This document shows positions 38,459 to 48,540 of a DNA stretch of 64,000 nucleotides, piece by piece. Both the position numbers and the translations under genes were made by a program. Each line of letters begins with the position of its first letter. Position 1 is the stretch's first letter. The DNA comes from Rhizobium sp. AC27/96 (GTDB lineage: Bacteria > Pseudomonadota > Alphaproteobacteria > Rhizobiales > Rhizobiaceae): assembly GCF_001692325.1 (NCBI RefSeq), contig NZ_LXKN01000010.1, forward strand, positions 89,382 through 153,381, read 5' to 3'. The notes under the pieces were generated by a model, which was not told the origin of the DNA, searched no databases, and was given only the letters and a program-made list of their open reading frames with translations.

Positions 38459-38487
38459 AGATTTCAGGCCCGTTCGACCTGAAATCT
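38459..38487 (-). other. Perfect hairpin between chvI and chvG
   Basis: AGATTTCAGG (38459-38468) and CCTGAAATCT (38478-38487) form a perfect 10-bp stem with a 9-nt loop, 6 nt after the chvI stop. There is no T-tract on the minus strand, so partial termination or RNA processing is more likely than full termination. Confidence 0.65.
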
Positions 38488-38493
38488 CTGGCT

Positions 38494-39243
38494 TTAGGCA
38501 GCTTCGCGGAAACGATAGCCGACGCCATACAGCGTCTCGATCATATCAAAATCGAGGTCGACCATCTTGAATTTCTTGCGGAGCCGCTTGATGTGGCTGT
38601 CGATGGTGCGATCATCGACATAGACCTGCTCGTCATAGGCCGCGTCCATCAGGGCATCGCGGCTCTTCACAACGCCCGGGCGCTGCGCCAGGGAATGCAG
38701 GATCAGGAATTCCGTGACAGTCAGCGTCACCGGCTCGCCCTTCCAGGTGCAGGTATGCCGCTCCTGGTCCATGACAAGCTGGCCGCGTTCCAGCGAGCGG
38801 GCCTGTTGCGCTGCACCCGGCTTGGCGGCGGCAGTGCCACCGGCGGCGTTTGCAGCTTCGCGGGCAGAGGCGCGGCGGAGCACCGCCTTGACGCGCTCGA
38901 CCAGCAGACGCTGCGAGAAAGGCTTGGTGATGAAATCATCGGCGCCCATCTTCAGGCCGAAGAGCTCGTCGATTTCCTCATCCTTCGAGGTCAGGAAGAT
39001 GACAGGAATATCGGATTTCTGACGCAGGCGGCGGAGCAGCTCCATGCCATCCATGCGCGGCATCTTGATATCGAAGATCGCCAGTTGCGGCGGCCGCGCA
39101 AGCAGGCCGTCCAGCGCCGAGGCTCCGTCCGTATAGGTCTCTACCTTATATCCCTCTGCTTCCAAGGCAATCGATACGGAAGTCAGGATATTGCGGTCGT
39201 CGTCAACGAGCGCGATTGTCAACATGGTATTCGTCTCCGTCAT
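38494..39243 (-). CDS. chvI: Response regulator ChvI
   Basis: An OmpR-type regulator, partner of ChvG. The receiver domain has the acidic pocket VDDDRN, phosphoacceptor D58 ([12 protein letters not shown]) and the lysine of FITKPFS. A linker rich in Ala and Gly (about 125-150) precedes the winged-helix domain with [14 protein letters not shown] and [10 protein letters not shown] at the end. The 249 residues assume the ATG at 39243; an ATG six codons later (39225, product [10 protein letters not shown]) fits known ChvI proteins better and has GGAG upstream. It is separated from chvG by about 150 bp with a hairpin. Confidence 0.95.
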   Translation of the reverse strand: MTETNTMLTIALVDDDRNILTSVSIALEAEGYKVETYTDGASALDGLLARPPQLAIFDIKMPRMDGMELLRRLRQKSDIPVIFLTSKDEEIDELFGLKMGADDFITKPFSQRLLVERVKAVLRRASAREAANAAGGTAAAKPGAAQQARSLERGQLVMDQERHTCTWKGEPVTLTVTEFLILHSLAQRPGVVKSRDALMDAAYDEQVYVDDRTIDSHIKRLRKKFKMVDLDFDMIETLYGVGYRFREAA

Positions 39244-39575
39244 CAGTGCGCGTCTCCCGGATTTGGAATCCAGCCCAGGCGGTCTGCCAGCTCGGTCGGC
39301 GGTAACCTGGCGCGCTTATGGGGATAAAGGTGGAACAAATTGTGGCAAAGATAAAGGGGATGATTGTCGAGCATCGATCCGCTTGCCCGCAGGTTGTGCG
39401 ACCAAACGTCTCGGCGCCTCTCTTTCAAACGATTTAAAATTATGGAATTTTATTTAAATCGATTAAATAACTGATATCATTAAAGATTTCTCGTTTTCTG
39501 CTCTTGTGCTTTTAAAAAGACGCCTCTACGCTTTAGACAGTTCTAACGGCCAAGGCCTTGTTGAGGAAAAAAGTG
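39244..39575. promoter_or_regulatory. Divergent chvI-pckA control region with AT-rich palindromes
   Basis: This 332-bp spacer holds no gene. Its middle is strikingly AT-rich. CGATTTAAA (39430-39438) and TTTAAATCG (39453-39461) are perfect inverted 9-mers, and AATCGATT at 39457 forms a second, overlapping palindrome with a central CG, as seen in LacI-family operators. In Sinorhizobium the LacI-type regulator PckR controls pckA, so this is a candidate site. I cannot match it to a consensus from memory. Confidence 0.5.
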
Positions 39576-41186
39576 ATGGAGCAATTCGGTGTCCGTAATC
39601 CCGCAACCGAACTGGGATCGATCGGCCTGGGAGCCGCTGCCAGCGTGCGCTATAACCTCATGGAGGCCCATCTCTATGAGGAGGCGATTCGCCGCCGCGA
39701 AGCCGATCTGACCGCAGACGGTGCGCTGCGGGCGCTGACGGGGCAGCACACCGGCCGTTCTCCGAAGGACAAGTTCGTCGTGCGCGACGCGACCACCGAG
39801 GATCAGATCTGGTGGGACAACAACAAGCCGATGTCGCCAGAGCATTTCGCGCTGCTGCATGAAGACATGCTGGCCCATGCGTGCGGCAAGGACCTGTTCG
39901 TCCAGGATCTGATCGGCGGCGCCGACCGCGACTATGCCTTGCCGACGCGTGTCATCACCGAATTCGCCTGGCACTCGCTGTTCATCCGCAATCTGCTGAT
40001 CCGCCCCGAGCGCTCGCAGCTCGAAGGTTTCGTGCCGAAGCTGACGATCATCGATCTGCCGAGCTTCCGCGCCGATCCTGAGCGCTACGGATGCCGCACG
40101 GAGACGGTCATCGCCTGTGATTTCGTCAACGGCATCGTCCTGATCGGCGGCACCTCCTATGCCGGCGAGATGAAGAAATCGGTCTTCACCGCGCTGAATT
40201 ACCTGCTGCCGGAACGCGATGTCATGCCGATGCACTGCTCGGCCAATGTCGGCCCGGACGGCGACGCCGCGATCTTCTTCGGCCTCTCGGGCACCGGTAA
40301 GACGACGCTTTCGGCCGACCCGAGCCGCACGCTCATTGGCGACGACGAGCATGGCTGGGGCGAAAACGGCATCTTCAATTTCGAAGGCGGCTGCTACGCC
40401 AAGACCATTCGTCTTTCCGCCGAAGCCGAGCCGGAAATCTACGCCACGACCCGCCGCTTCGGCACCGTGCTGGAAAATGTCGTGCTCGACGAGCATGGCC
40501 AGCCCGATCTCGACGATGGTTCGCTGACGGAAAACACCCGCAGCGCCTATCCGCTGCACTTCATCCCGAACGCTTCGGAATCGGGCATTACCGGTCATCC
40601 CGAGACGATCATCATGCTGACGGCCGACGCTTTCGGCGTCATGCCGCCGATCGCAAGGTTGACGCCGGAACAGGCCATGTACCACTTCCTCTCAGGTTAC
40701 ACCGCCAAGGTTGCCGGCACGGAAAAGGGCGTCGTCGAGCCGGAAGCCACATTCTCGACCTGCTTCGGCGCTCCCTTCATGCCGCGCCATCCGACGGAAT
40801 ACGGCAATCTGCTGAAGGAGTTGATCGCCCGCCACGGCGCCGGCTGCTGGCTGGTCAACACCGGCTGGACCGGTGGCGCCTACGGCACGGGCCGCCGCAT
40901 GCCGATCAAGGCGACGCGCGCTCTGCTGGCCGCGGCACTCAAGGGTGACCTCGACAATGTCGAGTTCCGCACGGATCCGAATTTCGGTTTCGCGGTGCCG
41001 GTTGCCGTTGAGGGCGTCGATACGGCCATCCTCGACCCGCGCTCCACCTGGGCCGACGGCGAGGCCTATGATGCGCAGGCCAAGAAGCTGGTGCAGATGT
41101 TCGTGACCAACTTCGCCAAGTTCGAAGATCATGTGGACGGCAACGTCCGCGATGCGGCACCGGGAATCCGGGTCGCAGCCGAATAA
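39576..41186 (+). CDS. pckA: Phosphoenolpyruvate carboxykinase (ATP)
   Basis: PckA converts oxaloacetate to phosphoenolpyruvate, the entry to gluconeogenesis when rhizobia grow on C4-dicarboxylates. The 536-residue ATP-type enzyme has [11 protein letters not shown] near residue 50, the kinase P-loop [14 protein letters not shown], and the metal and substrate loop [24 protein letters not shown]. The ATG at 39576 has GAGG 9 nt upstream and gives MEQFGVRN; an earlier TTG (39558) is less likely. It diverges from chvI. A terminator follows at 41214. Confidence 0.97.
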   Translation: MEQFGVRNPATELGSIGLGAAASVRYNLMEAHLYEEAIRRREADLTADGALRALTGQHTGRSPKDKFVVRDATTEDQIWWDNNKPMSPEHFALLHEDMLAHACGKDLFVQDLIGGADRDYALPTRVITEFAWHSLFIRNLLIRPERSQLEGFVPKLTIIDLPSFRADPERYGCRTETVIACDFVNGIVLIGGTSYAGEMKKSVFTALNYLLPERDVMPMHCSANVGPDGDAAIFFGLSGTGKTTLSADPSRTLIGDDEHGWGENGIFNFEGGCYAKTIRLSAEAEPEIYATTRRFGTVLENVVLDEHGQPDLDDGSLTENTRSAYPLHFIPNASESGITGHPETIIMLTADAFGVMPPIARLTPEQAMYHFLSGYTAKVAGTEKGVVEPEATFSTCFGAPFMPRHPTEYGNLLKELIARHGAGCWLVNTGWTGGAYGTGRRMPIKATRALLAAALKGDLDNVEFRTDPNFGFAVPVAVEGVDTAILDPRSTWADGEAYDAQAKKLVQMFVTNFAKFEDHVDGNVRDAAPGIRVAAE

Positions 41187-41213
41187 ACATCCAGAACGGG
41201 AATGACTCACGTG

Positions 41214-41247
41214 AAACCCGGCGGCCAGTTCGCCGGGTTTCATTTTG
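41214..41247 (+). terminator. Terminator after pckA
   Basis: Ten-base-pair stem AAACCCGGCG/CGCCGGGTTT with a 7-nt loop, followed by CATTTTG. Confidence 0.85.
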
Positions 41248-41304
41248 TCTGGCAGTAGTTTTCAACCGCAATGCAATGTGGGATAGACAGGCGCGGAGAA
41301 AATC

Positions 41305-41739
41305 ATGGCCAGCGAAGCGCTTTACATCAACGACCGGATCACGATTGCCGGCTGGGAGCTGACGGAACAATTCGTTCTGGCGGGCGGCCCCGGCGGTCAG
41401 AACGTCAACAAGGTCGCGACCGCTGTCCAATTGTTCTTCGGCCTCCAGAGTTCCCCGTCGCTCAGCGATCGCGTCAAGGCGAATGCGGTGCGTCTGGCAG
41501 GGCGGCGCGTCTCCAAGGATGGCGTGCTGATGATCGAAGCCAGCCGGTTCCGCAGCCAGGATCGCAATCGCGAGGATGCGCGCGAGCGGCTGAAGGAACT
41601 GCTGCTCGAAGCCGCAGCGCCGCCACCGCCGCCGCGCCGGAAGACCAAGCCGACCAAGGGCTCCATCGAGCGCCGGCTGAAGGAAAAATCAGGCCGCTCC
41701 GAGGTCAAAAAGATGCGCGGCAAGCCGGGCGGCGACTAG
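41305..41739 (+). CDS. arfB: Ribosome rescue factor ArfB (YaeJ-type peptidyl-tRNA hydrolase)
   Basis: ArfB frees ribosomes stalled on truncated mRNA by hydrolysing the peptidyl-tRNA. The 144-residue protein has the catalytic GGQ at residues 30-32 (LAGGPGGQNVNKVAT). Its C-terminal tail is basic (RRKTKPTKGSIERRLKEKSGRSEVKKMRGK), the part that enters the empty mRNA channel. The codon-recognition domains of full release factors are absent, as expected. A run of five prolines (PPPPP) precedes the tail. It has its own spacer after the pckA terminator, and alkB follows 70 bp later. Confidence 0.94.
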   Translation: MASEALYINDRITIAGWELTEQFVLAGGPGGQNVNKVATAVQLFFGLQSSPSLSDRVKANAVRLAGRRVSKDGVLMIEASRFRSQDRNREDARERLKELLLEAAAPPPPPRRKTKPTKGSIERRLKEKSGRSEVKKMRGKPGGD

Positions 41740-41809
41740 GCTGGTTTTCGGGCTGCTCCGAATCGCCCGCCGCGCTATCTTGCGCGGATTGAATTTTCGG
41801 AAGGCCATC

Positions 41810-42418
41810 ATGCTGCTCCCCAACGGAATTCGCCATCTCCCCGATTATCTCGACCGTCCCAATCAGGAAGCGCTGGTCGAGGCAATCCGCGCCATCGTCG
41901 CCGAAGCCCCGCTATACACGCCGGTCATGCCCGGCACCGGCAAGGAAATGTCGGTGCGCATGACCAATTGCGGTTCGCTCGGATGGGTTACGGACAAGCA
42001 GCGCGGCTATCGTTATCAGCCAACGCATCCGGTCACCGGCAAGCCATGGCCGGCGATACCACCGCAATTGCTTGATCTCTGGAATGATATAGCAGGCTAT
42101 GAAAAGCCGCCGCAGGCCTGCCTCGTCAATTTCTACGCCGACGATGCCCGCATGGGCCTGCATCAGGATCGCGACGAGCAGGATCTCGCTGCTCCCGTCC
42201 TGTCGATCTCGCTCGGCAATACCTGCCTCTTCCGGGTCGGCGGTCTCGAGCGCAATGATCGCACGCTATCTTTCAAGCTCTCAAGCGGCGATATCGTTGT
42301 TCTGGGCGGCGAGGGCAGGCTCTGCTTTCACGGCGTCGACCGCATCCACCCATCGACATCGACATTGCTGAAGAATGGCGGCCGGATAAACCTGACCTTA
42401 AGGCGAGTGACCCCATAA
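41810..42418 (+). CDS. alkB: AlkB-family alpha-ketoglutarate-dependent dioxygenase
   Basis: AlkB removes methyl groups from 1-methyladenine and 3-methylcytosine in DNA or RNA using Fe(II) and 2-oxoglutarate. The 202-residue protein has the iron ligands H118, D120 (GLHQDRDE) and H174 (FHGVDRI), and the 2-oxoglutarate arginines R192 and R198 (GGRINLTLRRV). The open frame reaches back to 41780, but the ATG at 41810 has GGAAGG upstream and gives MLLPNGIRHLPDYL. No ada gene or Ada box is seen nearby. It is 1 nt upstream of the GT87-type gene if that gene starts at TTG 42420. Confidence 0.94.
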   Translation: MLLPNGIRHLPDYLDRPNQEALVEAIRAIVAEAPLYTPVMPGTGKEMSVRMTNCGSLGWVTDKQRGYRYQPTHPVTGKPWPAIPPQLLDLWNDIAGYEKPPQACLVNFYADDARMGLHQDRDEQDLAAPVLSISLGNTCLFRVGGLERNDRTLSFKLSSGDIVVLGGEGRLCFHGVDRIHPSTSTLLKNGGRINLTLRRVTP

Positions 42419-42419
42419 G

Positions 42420-43673
42420 TTGCATGTAAGACAAAAGCGATTGGGGGCGATCGTGGTGGGTTTGAGAACGAGAGCGGAGTTGTATTTCGCAACTCTGGTC
42501 GTTGTTTTGGGACTGGTACGCAGTTTCTATTTTCAGGAGTCCCTATGGACCCTGACTCCGGACGGATTTTCCGTCATTTCCGATCGTCTGCCCTACTGGG
42601 ATTTCACCAATCTCTGGGCCGGCACACTGATGGCCCTGAAGGGGAATGTCGCCTATCTGTTCGATGCCGAGGCGTATCGGCAGGAACTTCGAGTGATCCT
42701 GTCGCCCTTGCTGCCGAATCAGGAATGGAGCTATCCGCCCTCCATGCTGTTGTTCGGCATTCCCTTCGCCAGCTTGCCGATCTTCGTTGCCTACCTCGCC
42801 TGGACACTGGGGACGCTTTTTCTGCTATTCCTGGCAACGAAGCCGCTCGATCTGGCCTGGTGGGTGCGTCTGCTCATCGTCGTCTCACCGGCGGCTGTCA
42901 TGGATGTGGTTTTCGGGCAAAACGGCGCGTTGACGACAGCACTCTTGCTGTCCGGGCTGCTTCTAGCTCCGAGCCGACCGATTATCGCGGGTATCCTGTT
43001 TGGTCTGTTGACCGTCAAGCCGCAATTGGGTGTTCTGGTGCCCTTCTGCCTGCTCGCCAGCGGCAATTACCGAGCCATTCTTTCCGCTATCGTGACGACT
43101 CTTTGTCTGGTGATCGCAACGGGCCTACTCTTCGGCTTCAATGTCTGGCTGCTGTTTTTAACCGAGACGCGCCCGCTGATGACCGCGATCCTCGAAGCGC
43201 CTTTCCCGCAGGGCTATCAGATGAATGCCGTAACATTCTTCGTTCTGGCGCGGTCCTGGGGGTTGGGCCTTGCCGCCTCCTATGCATTGCAATTGGCCGC
43301 CTCCCTCGTCGCCATCGTCACGACCCTGTGGCTGTGGCGCCGCAAGACGGCAATCGATCATCGGAGCAAGGCCTGCCTCACGGCATTGCTGACACTCATC
43401 GCCATGCCCTATGGCTACTCCTACGACACGATAGCCCTGAATGTCGCGATCGCATATTTTTTCTGCAACTATCGGGGCTTATCGATCTTTCTTGGGGTAG
43501 CCTGGCTTTATCCCCTGATCAATCATCACGTCGCGGGACTATTCATGCCTCTTGGGGTTCTGATACCGACCGGGCTTGCGGCATGCATGATCATCCGCAT
43601 CCTGTCGGATGGACGGTCGCCGGAAATGGGTACCAAGGCTGCGACGGAGGAATTGCGGATTAGAGCTTCCTGA
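42420..43673 (+). CDS. DUF2029/GT87-type polytopic glycosyltransferase
   Basis: A membrane protein of up to 417 residues with about ten hydrophobic segments. The motif [10 protein letters not shown] near residue 60, after the first membrane span, is typical of DUF2029 (GT87), a family of polyprenyl-phosphate-dependent mannosyl- or arabinosyl-type transferases. [17 protein letters not shown] near 100 also fits. The start is uncertain: TTG at 42420 follows alkB by 1 nt, and GTG at 42453 with an upstream GGGGGC is an alternative. Its last 14 bases overlap the end of coaA on the other strand. No polysaccharide genes are adjacent, so its acceptor is unknown. Confidence 0.82.
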   Translation: MHVRQKRLGAIVVGLRTRAELYFATLVVVLGLVRSFYFQESLWTLTPDGFSVISDRLPYWDFTNLWAGTLMALKGNVAYLFDAEAYRQELRVILSPLLPNQEWSYPPSMLLFGIPFASLPIFVAYLAWTLGTLFLLFLATKPLDLAWWVRLLIVVSPAAVMDVVFGQNGALTTALLLSGLLLAPSRPIIAGILFGLLTVKPQLGVLVPFCLLASGNYRAILSAIVTTLCLVIATGLLFGFNVWLLFLTETRPLMTAILEAPFPQGYQMNAVTFFVLARSWGLGLAASYALQLAASLVAIVTTLWLWRRKTAIDHRSKACLTALLTLIAMPYGYSYDTIALNVAIAYFFCNYRGLSIFLGVAWLYPLINHHVAGLFMPLGVLIPTGLAACMIIRILSDGRSPEMGTKAATEELRIRAS

Positions 43674-44655
43674 GCGCGACCTGCTCGATCAGATGGTTCT
43701 TGCCCTTCTGCAGGATGAGGTCGGCGCGCGGGCGGGTCGGCAGGATGTTTTGTCTGAGGTTCTTGAGGTTGATGTTCTTCCAAAGCCCCTCGGCAATCGC
43801 GAGCGCCTCGTCCTCGCTGATCGAGGCGTAGCGGTGGAAGAAGGAGTTGGGGTCGCGGAAGGCGGTTTCGCGCAGCCTCATGAAACGGGCGACGTACCAA
43901 TTGTGGATCAACGGCTCGTCGGCATCGATGTAGATCGAGAAATCGAAGAAGTCCGAGACCATCGGCACGATCTTGCCATCGGCCGGCAGATGCCGCGATT
44001 GCAGCACGTTGATGCCTTCGAAGATCAGGATATCCGGGCGGTCGACAGTTTTGAACTCGTTCGGCAGCACATCATAGACAAGGTGCGAATAACACGGCGC
44101 CTTCACGTCAGGTTGCCCGGCCTTGATCGCCGAGAGGAAGCGTAGCAACGCCGCGGTGTCGTAGCTTTCCGGAAAGCCCTTGCGCTGCATCAGATTGCGG
44201 CGCTGCAGCTCGGCATTCGGATAGAGGAAGCCGTCCGTGGTGATCAGGTCGACCTTCGGGCTCGATGGCCAGCGGCGCAGCAATTCCTTCAGGATACGGG
44301 CCGTGGTGGATTTGCCGACGGCGACAGAGCCGGCAATGCCGATGACGAAGGGCGTCTTGGCGACATCGGAGAGACTCAAGAACCGGTTGCGCTGCTCGAA
44401 CAGGATCTGCGAGGATTCCACATGCGAGGATAAAAGGCGCGACAGTGACAGATAGATGCGCCGGACCTCATTGAGATCGATCGGATCGCCCATCGAGCGC
44501 AGCCGCGTCACTTCATCCGCCGTCAGCGTCAGTGGCGTGTCGGCCCGGAATTTCGCCCACTCCTCCGAGGAGAAGAAATAATAGGGCGAATAGTCTTTCG
44601 CCTGGAAAATATCGAGCGTTTCGGGTGGCGCTGGGGTCTTGGTCGCTATCGTCAT
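43660..44655 (-). CDS. coaA: Pantothenate kinase (type I)
   Basis: CoaA phosphorylates pantothenate, the first committed step to coenzyme A. The 331-residue protein has the P-loop [17 protein letters not shown] near 108, [14 protein letters not shown], and the [20 protein letters not shown] region, all typical of the prokaryotic type I enzyme. GTG at 44658 directly before the ATG could also start it. It is 6 nt after hisE on the same strand, at the end of the his cluster. Its 3' end overlaps the GT87 gene tail to tail by 14 bp, leaving no room for a terminator between them. Confidence 0.95.
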   Translation of the reverse strand: MTIATKTPAPPETLDIFQAKDYSPYYFFSSEEWAKFRADTPLTLTADEVTRLRSMGDPIDLNEVRRIYLSLSRLLSSHVESSQILFEQRNRFLSLSDVAKTPFVIGIAGSVAVGKSTTARILKELLRRWPSSPKVDLITTDGFLYPNAELQRRNLMQRKGFPESYDTAALLRFLSAIKAGQPDVKAPCYSHLVYDVLPNEFKTVDRPDILIFEGINVLQSRHLPADGKIVPMVSDFFDFSIYIDADEPLIHNWYVARFMRLRETAFRDPNSFFHRYASISEDEALAIAEGLWKNINLKNLRQNILPTRPRADLILQKGKNHLIEQVALRKL

Positions 44656-44661
44656 CACGTT

Positions 44662-44976
44662 CTACCGGCTTGCCTTCTCCTGAAGGCCGGATTGGACGGT
44701 GCGCCTTTCGAGCTCACCCATGACATTCTCTAACGGAATGCCTGCAATCTTCAATACGACCATAAGATGATAAAGCAAGTCCGCGGCCTCATAAGTGAGG
44801 TTGTCGTGGTCATTGGTAACCGCCGCCATCACGGCCTCGATCGCCTCCTCGCCCAGCTTCTTTGCCGCCTTTGGCTGGCCGGCGGCGCATAGCCTGGCGG
44901 TCCAGGATTCCTCGGGCGATGCCTTGGAGCGTTCCTCGACGATGCGTTCGAGGTCGGAAAGGGTAAATCCGCTCAT
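44662..44976 (-). CDS. hisE: Phosphoribosyl-ATP diphosphatase
   Basis: HisE hydrolyses phosphoribosyl-ATP to phosphoribosyl-AMP in histidine synthesis. The 104-residue all-helical protein has [15 protein letters not shown] and [13 protein letters not shown], the metal-binding acidic helices. It is a stand-alone HisE, not fused to HisI; hisI is not in the window. It lies 14 nt after hisF and 6 nt before coaA. Confidence 0.96.
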   Translation of the reverse strand: MSGFTLSDLERIVEERSKASPEESWTARLCAAGQPKAAKKLGEEAIEAVMAAVTNDHDNLTYEAADLLYHLMVVLKIAGIPLENVMGELERRTVQSGLQEKASR

Positions 44977-44990
44977 TGGTCCGCTGCCTC

Positions 44991-45779
44991 CTAATCAAGC
45001 CGCATGGGAATGCCGCGCTCTGCCATGTAGCGCTTTGCTTCGCCCACCGAATAGGTGCCGAAGTGGAAGATCGAGGCGGCAAGCACCGCCGTTGCATGGC
45101 CTTCTTTCACGCCGGCAACGAGATCGTCGAGATCGCCGACGCCGCCCGACGCGATGACAGGCACGCGCACGGCATCCGCGATCGCCCGCGTCAGCTCCAG
45201 ATCGTAGCCAACCTTGGTGCCGTCGCGGTCCATGGAGGTGACGAGCAGTTCGCCGGCGCCGCGCTCGACCATGCGGCGGGCAAAATCGACGGCGTCGATG
45301 CCGGTCGCGTTGCGGCCGCCATGGGTATAGATCTCCCAGGCGCTCATATTGTCGCCGCCGAGCGCTTCGGTCCGCCGCCGTTTGGCATCGATCGAGACGA
45401 CGATGCACTGGTTGCCGAACTTGTCGGCGGCCTCGGCGACGAAATCCGGATTATTCACCGCTGCCGAATTGATCGACACCTTGTCGGCGCCGCAAAGCAG
45501 CAGCTTGCGGATGTCGGCGATCGTTCGCACGCCGCCGCCGACGGTGACGGGCATGAAGCATTGCTCGGCCGTGCGGGCCACCACGTCGAAGATGGTGTCG
45601 CGATTGTCGGAAGAGGCCGTGATGTCGAGGAAGCAGAGCTCGTCGGCGCCGGCAGCGTCATAGGCCTTGGCGGCCTCGACCGGATCGCCGGCATCGACGA
45701 GATTGAGGAAATTGACGCCCTTGACGACGCGGCCGTCCTTGACGTCGAGGCAGGGGATGACGCGGGCTTTGAGGGTCAT
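44991..45779 (-). CDS. hisF: Imidazole glycerol phosphate synthase cyclase subunit
   Basis: HisF joins ammonia from HisH to PRFAR, making imidazole glycerol phosphate and AICAR. The 262-residue TIM barrel has catalytic D12 ([17 protein letters not shown]), [12 protein letters not shown], and [13 protein letters not shown] in the second half. The start overlaps the hisA stop by 4 nt. HisF and HisH form one complex, and both genes are present in this cluster. Confidence 0.97.
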   Translation of the reverse strand: MTLKARVIPCLDVKDGRVVKGVNFLNLVDAGDPVEAAKAYDAAGADELCFLDITASSDNRDTIFDVVARTAEQCFMPVTVGGGVRTIADIRKLLLCGADKVSINSAAVNNPDFVAEAADKFGNQCIVVSIDAKRRRTEALGGDNMSAWEIYTHGGRNATGIDAVDFARRMVERGAGELLVTSMDRDGTKVGYDLELTRAIADAVRVPVIASGGVGDLDDLVAGVKEGHATAVLAASIFHFGTYSVGEAKRYMAERGIPMRLD

Positions 45780-46519
45780 TGCACTGCCTCCCTGGCCTGC
45801 TTGATCAGCGCCAGTGCTTCCTTGGGATCGATGCGGCCATCATAGAGCGCGCGGCCGGATATCGCACCCTCCAGTTTGCGGGCGTCGGGCTCGATCATGC
45901 GCTTGATGTCGTCGAGCGAGGCCAGCCCGCCCGAAGCGATGACAGGGATGGAAACGGCGTCGGCCAGTTCCAGCGTCGAGGCCCAGTTGATGCCGGTCAG
46001 GATGCCGTCGCGATCGATGTCGGTGTAGATGATGGCGGCAACGCCGGCGCCCTCGAATTTCCTGGCCAGCTCGATGACGCCGAGTTCGGACGCCTCCGCC
46101 CAGCCCTCGACCGCCACCTTGCCGCCCTTGGCGTCGATGCCGACAGCGACATGGCCTGGAAATTTCCGGCAGGCTTCGATCACAAGCGCCGGATCGCGCA
46201 CCGCGACCGTGCCGAGAATGACGCGGGTCAGCCCGCGCGACAGCCAGTTTTCGATATGGTCGAGCGTGCGGATGCCACCGCCGAGCTGCACCGGGTTCTT
46301 CGTCGCCTTGAGGATCGCGTCGACGGCAGCACCGTTCACGGTCTCGCCGGCAAAGGCGCCGTTGAGATCGACCACATGCAGCCACTCGAAGCCCTGGTCT
46401 TCAAAGGCTTTCGCCTGGGCACCGGGGTCGGGATTGTAGACGGTCGCCTGCTCCATGTCGCCGAGCTTCAGGCGCACGCATTGGCCGTCTTTAAGGTCGA
46501 TAGCGGGAAAAAGAATCAT
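45776..46519 (-). CDS. hisA: ProFAR isomerase
   Basis: HisA isomerises ProFAR to PRFAR before the HisFH step. The 247-residue TIM barrel has catalytic D8 ([15 protein letters not shown]), [13 protein letters not shown], and [16 protein letters not shown]. An upstream extension of the open frame (to 46573) is not used; the ATG at 46519 gives the family N-terminus [12 protein letters not shown]. HisF overlaps its end by 4 nt, and hisH ends 25 nt before its start. Confidence 0.97.
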   Translation of the reverse strand: MILFPAIDLKDGQCVRLKLGDMEQATVYNPDPGAQAKAFEDQGFEWLHVVDLNGAFAGETVNGAAVDAILKATKNPVQLGGGIRTLDHIENWLSRGLTRVILGTVAVRDPALVIEACRKFPGHVAVGIDAKGGKVAVEGWAEASELGVIELARKFEGAGVAAIIYTDIDRDGILTGINWASTLELADAVSIPVIASGGLASLDDIKRMIEPDARKLEGAISGRALYDGRIDPKEALALIKQAREAVQ

Positions 46520-46544
46520 GATGTCTGTCCTTGGAGCGCGAGCC

Positions 46545-47195
46545 TTACGGCTTCCAGCGCAGGAAATTGGCAATCAGGGCGAGGCCGAGCTTCTGGCTCT
46601 TTTCCGGATGGAATTGCGCGCCGGCGATGTTGTCGCGGCCGACGAAGGCGGTCATCGGGCCGCCATAGCTCGTCGTCGCGATGACGTCGTCGCCGTGTTC
46701 GGCGGCCAGATGATAGGAATGGACGAAATAGGCGTGCAGCCCGTCCGCGCCTGTGGGTATGCCGTCGAAGAGCGCATGCGGATGGCGGATATCCAGCGTG
46801 TTCCAGCCGATCTGCGGGATCTTCAGGCTAGGGTCGCTGGGCGTCATTTCCTTGACGTCACCCTTGATCCAGCCAAAACCTTGCGTGATCGTCTTTTCCA
46901 GCCCGCGCGACGACATCAGCTGCATGCCGACGCAGATGCCGAGGAAGGGGCGGCCCTTGTGTTCCACGACATCGATCACGGCTTCCGCCATGCCGGAAAC
47001 GGCATCGAGCCCACGGCGGCAATCGGCATAGGCGCCGACACCGGGAAGCACGATGCGGTCTGCGGTGGCGACCCGCTCGGCGTTATCGGTGAGGTCGATC
47101 TCCGCATCGATGCCGGCTTCGCGGGCAGCGCGCTCGAAAGCCTTGGTGGCCGAGCGCAGATTGCCGGAACCGTAGTCGATAATTGCGACGCGCAT
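46545..47195 (-). CDS. hisH: Imidazole glycerol phosphate synthase glutaminase subunit
   Basis: HisH provides ammonia from glutamine to HisF. The 216-residue class I glutamine amidotransferase has the nucleophile C88 ([10 protein letters not shown]) and the dyad H196 and E198 (QFHPEKSQ). [11 protein letters not shown] at the N-terminus is typical. It begins 2 nt after the DUF2628 stop. Confidence 0.97.
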   Translation of the reverse strand: MRVAIIDYGSGNLRSATKAFERAAREAGIDAEIDLTDNAERVATADRIVLPGVGAYADCRRGLDAVSGMAEAVIDVVEHKGRPFLGICVGMQLMSSRGLEKTITQGFGWIKGDVKEMTPSDPSLKIPQIGWNTLDIRHPHALFDGIPTGADGLHAYFVHSYHLAAEHGDDVIATTSYGGPMTAFVGRDNIAGAQFHPEKSQKLGLALIANFLRWKP

Positions 47196-47197
47196 GG

Positions 47198-47695
47198 TCA
47201 GCGTCCTCCGTCATAGCCGGGCAGGCCGAAATTCGGGCCGGAGCGGCTGGAATTGGTGTTGTTGGCTGAGATATCCCAATCCTTCGAATGGATATCGCGC
47301 TGCGGCTCCTGCTCGATCTCGGAAAAATGAATTTCCTCTGCCGTCGCCAGATCATGCGCCGAGACAAGGTTTTCCATTTTCCAACCACGGTCGATCAGCC
47401 GCTGGCTGAGCGCATGACGGCCTTCGAGCGCCGCCAGAAGGTGGACTGCAAGCAGGATGGCTGCGCCGGCCGCGGAAAAGCCCGGTTGACGCATCAGTTC
47501 CAGCGCAATGCCCTGCAACAGGATTGCGGCCACTGCGTGGAGCCAGAGGCGGTGATAAAGCATCCACAAGGCCGGAAACACAAAGGCCCTCCAGGAAAAG
47601 CCGTCGCGGATGAATCGAGTTCCGTCGCGATACCGATCCGATGCTTTGGATCGGTTCGGGGCCCCTGGCGGAGTCAAAATCAGATAGCTTGCCAT
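47198..47695 (-). CDS. DUF2628 membrane protein within the his cluster
   Basis: A 165-residue protein. Residues 1-35 are polar, with [25 protein letters not shown] typical of DUF2628. Two or three hydrophobic segments follow ([45 protein letters not shown]), and the last 60 residues are hydrophilic. No function is known. Its position between hisB and hisH is conserved in rhizobia as I recall, and translation may be linked to hisH (2-nt gap). No part of it suggests an enzyme of histidine synthesis. Confidence 0.85.
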   Translation of the reverse strand: MASYLILTPPGAPNRSKASDRYRDGTRFIRDGFSWRAFVFPALWMLYHRLWLHAVAAILLQGIALELMRQPGFSAAGAAILLAVHLLAALEGRHALSQRLIDRGWKMENLVSAHDLATAEEIHFSEIEQEPQRDIHSKDWDISANNTNSSRSGPNFGLPGYDGGR

Positions 47696-47719
47696 TTCCT
47701 CAATTCCCCAAGTTGGGGC

Positions 47720-48328
47720 TCAGGCGAGCGTGCCTTTCGTCGAAGGCACCCGGCCTGCCTGCCGCGGATCGATCTCGGTTGCGGTGCGCAATGCGCGCGC
47801 AACGGCCTTGAAGCATGTCTCGGCTATATGGTGATTGTTGGCGCCATAATGGTTGAGGATATGCAGCGTAATGCCGGCATTCTGGGCCAGTGCCTGGAAG
47901 AACTCGCGCACCAGTTCGGTATCGAAGGTGCCGATCTTCGGCGCGCTGAAACTGACGTTCCAGACGAGGAACGGCCGGCCCGAGAGGTCGACGGCCGCCT
48001 TGGTCATCGTCTCATCCATGGCAAGGTCGATCGAGGCATAGCGCGTGATGCCACGGCGGTCGCCGAGCGCCTTGGCAATGGCCTGGCCGATGGCGATGCC
48101 GGTATCCTCGACGGCGTGGTGATCGTCGACATGCAGGTCACCCTTGGTGTCGATCTCCATGTCGATCAGCGAATGTCGCGAAAGCTGTTCCAGCATATGG
48201 TCGAAGAAGCCGACACCGGTCGAAATCGTCGACTTGCCGCTGCCGTCGATGTTGACGGAAACGGAGACGGAAGTCTCGTTGGTCTTGCGGGAAACGCTTG
48301 CCGTGCGGCTCGCTGCGGTCTCTGCCAT
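47720..48328 (-). CDS. hisB: Imidazoleglycerol-phosphate dehydratase
   Basis: HisB removes water from imidazole glycerol phosphate. The 202-residue monofunctional enzyme has the metal motifs [13 protein letters not shown] and [18 protein letters not shown], and a second set, [17 protein letters not shown]. The open frame continues upstream to 48550, but the ATG at 48328 has GGAG 6 nt upstream and gives [19 protein letters not shown]; an ATG at 48340 is the alternative. It leads the minus-strand his cluster and diverges from hslV across about 210 bp. Confidence 0.95.
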   Translation of the reverse strand: MAETAASRTASVSRKTNETSVSVSVNIDGSGKSTISTGVGFFDHMLEQLSRHSLIDMEIDTKGDLHVDDHHAVEDTGIAIGQAIAKALGDRRGITRYASIDLAMDETMTKAAVDLSGRPFLVWNVSFSAPKIGTFDTELVREFFQALAQNAGITLHILNHYGANNHHIAETCFKAVARALRTATEIDPRQAGRVPSTKGTLA

Positions 48329-48540
48329 GGGCTGCTCCATCGGAATACGGGGGTTCCTTATCAGGCGGATCGGGAAATATCCAGAAGTTACGCGCGTCCC
48401 CGCGTCTTTAGCCGGCTCGTCTGCATCGATCCGGTCTGGCTGCCATTTGCAATCGTCAAAAGCACTCTTACATAGGTGCTGACGGGGCCGAAACGCGGCC
48501 CGGCAGAAAGCCCGCCGGAACGGGGGCAAACAGGTGTTAA

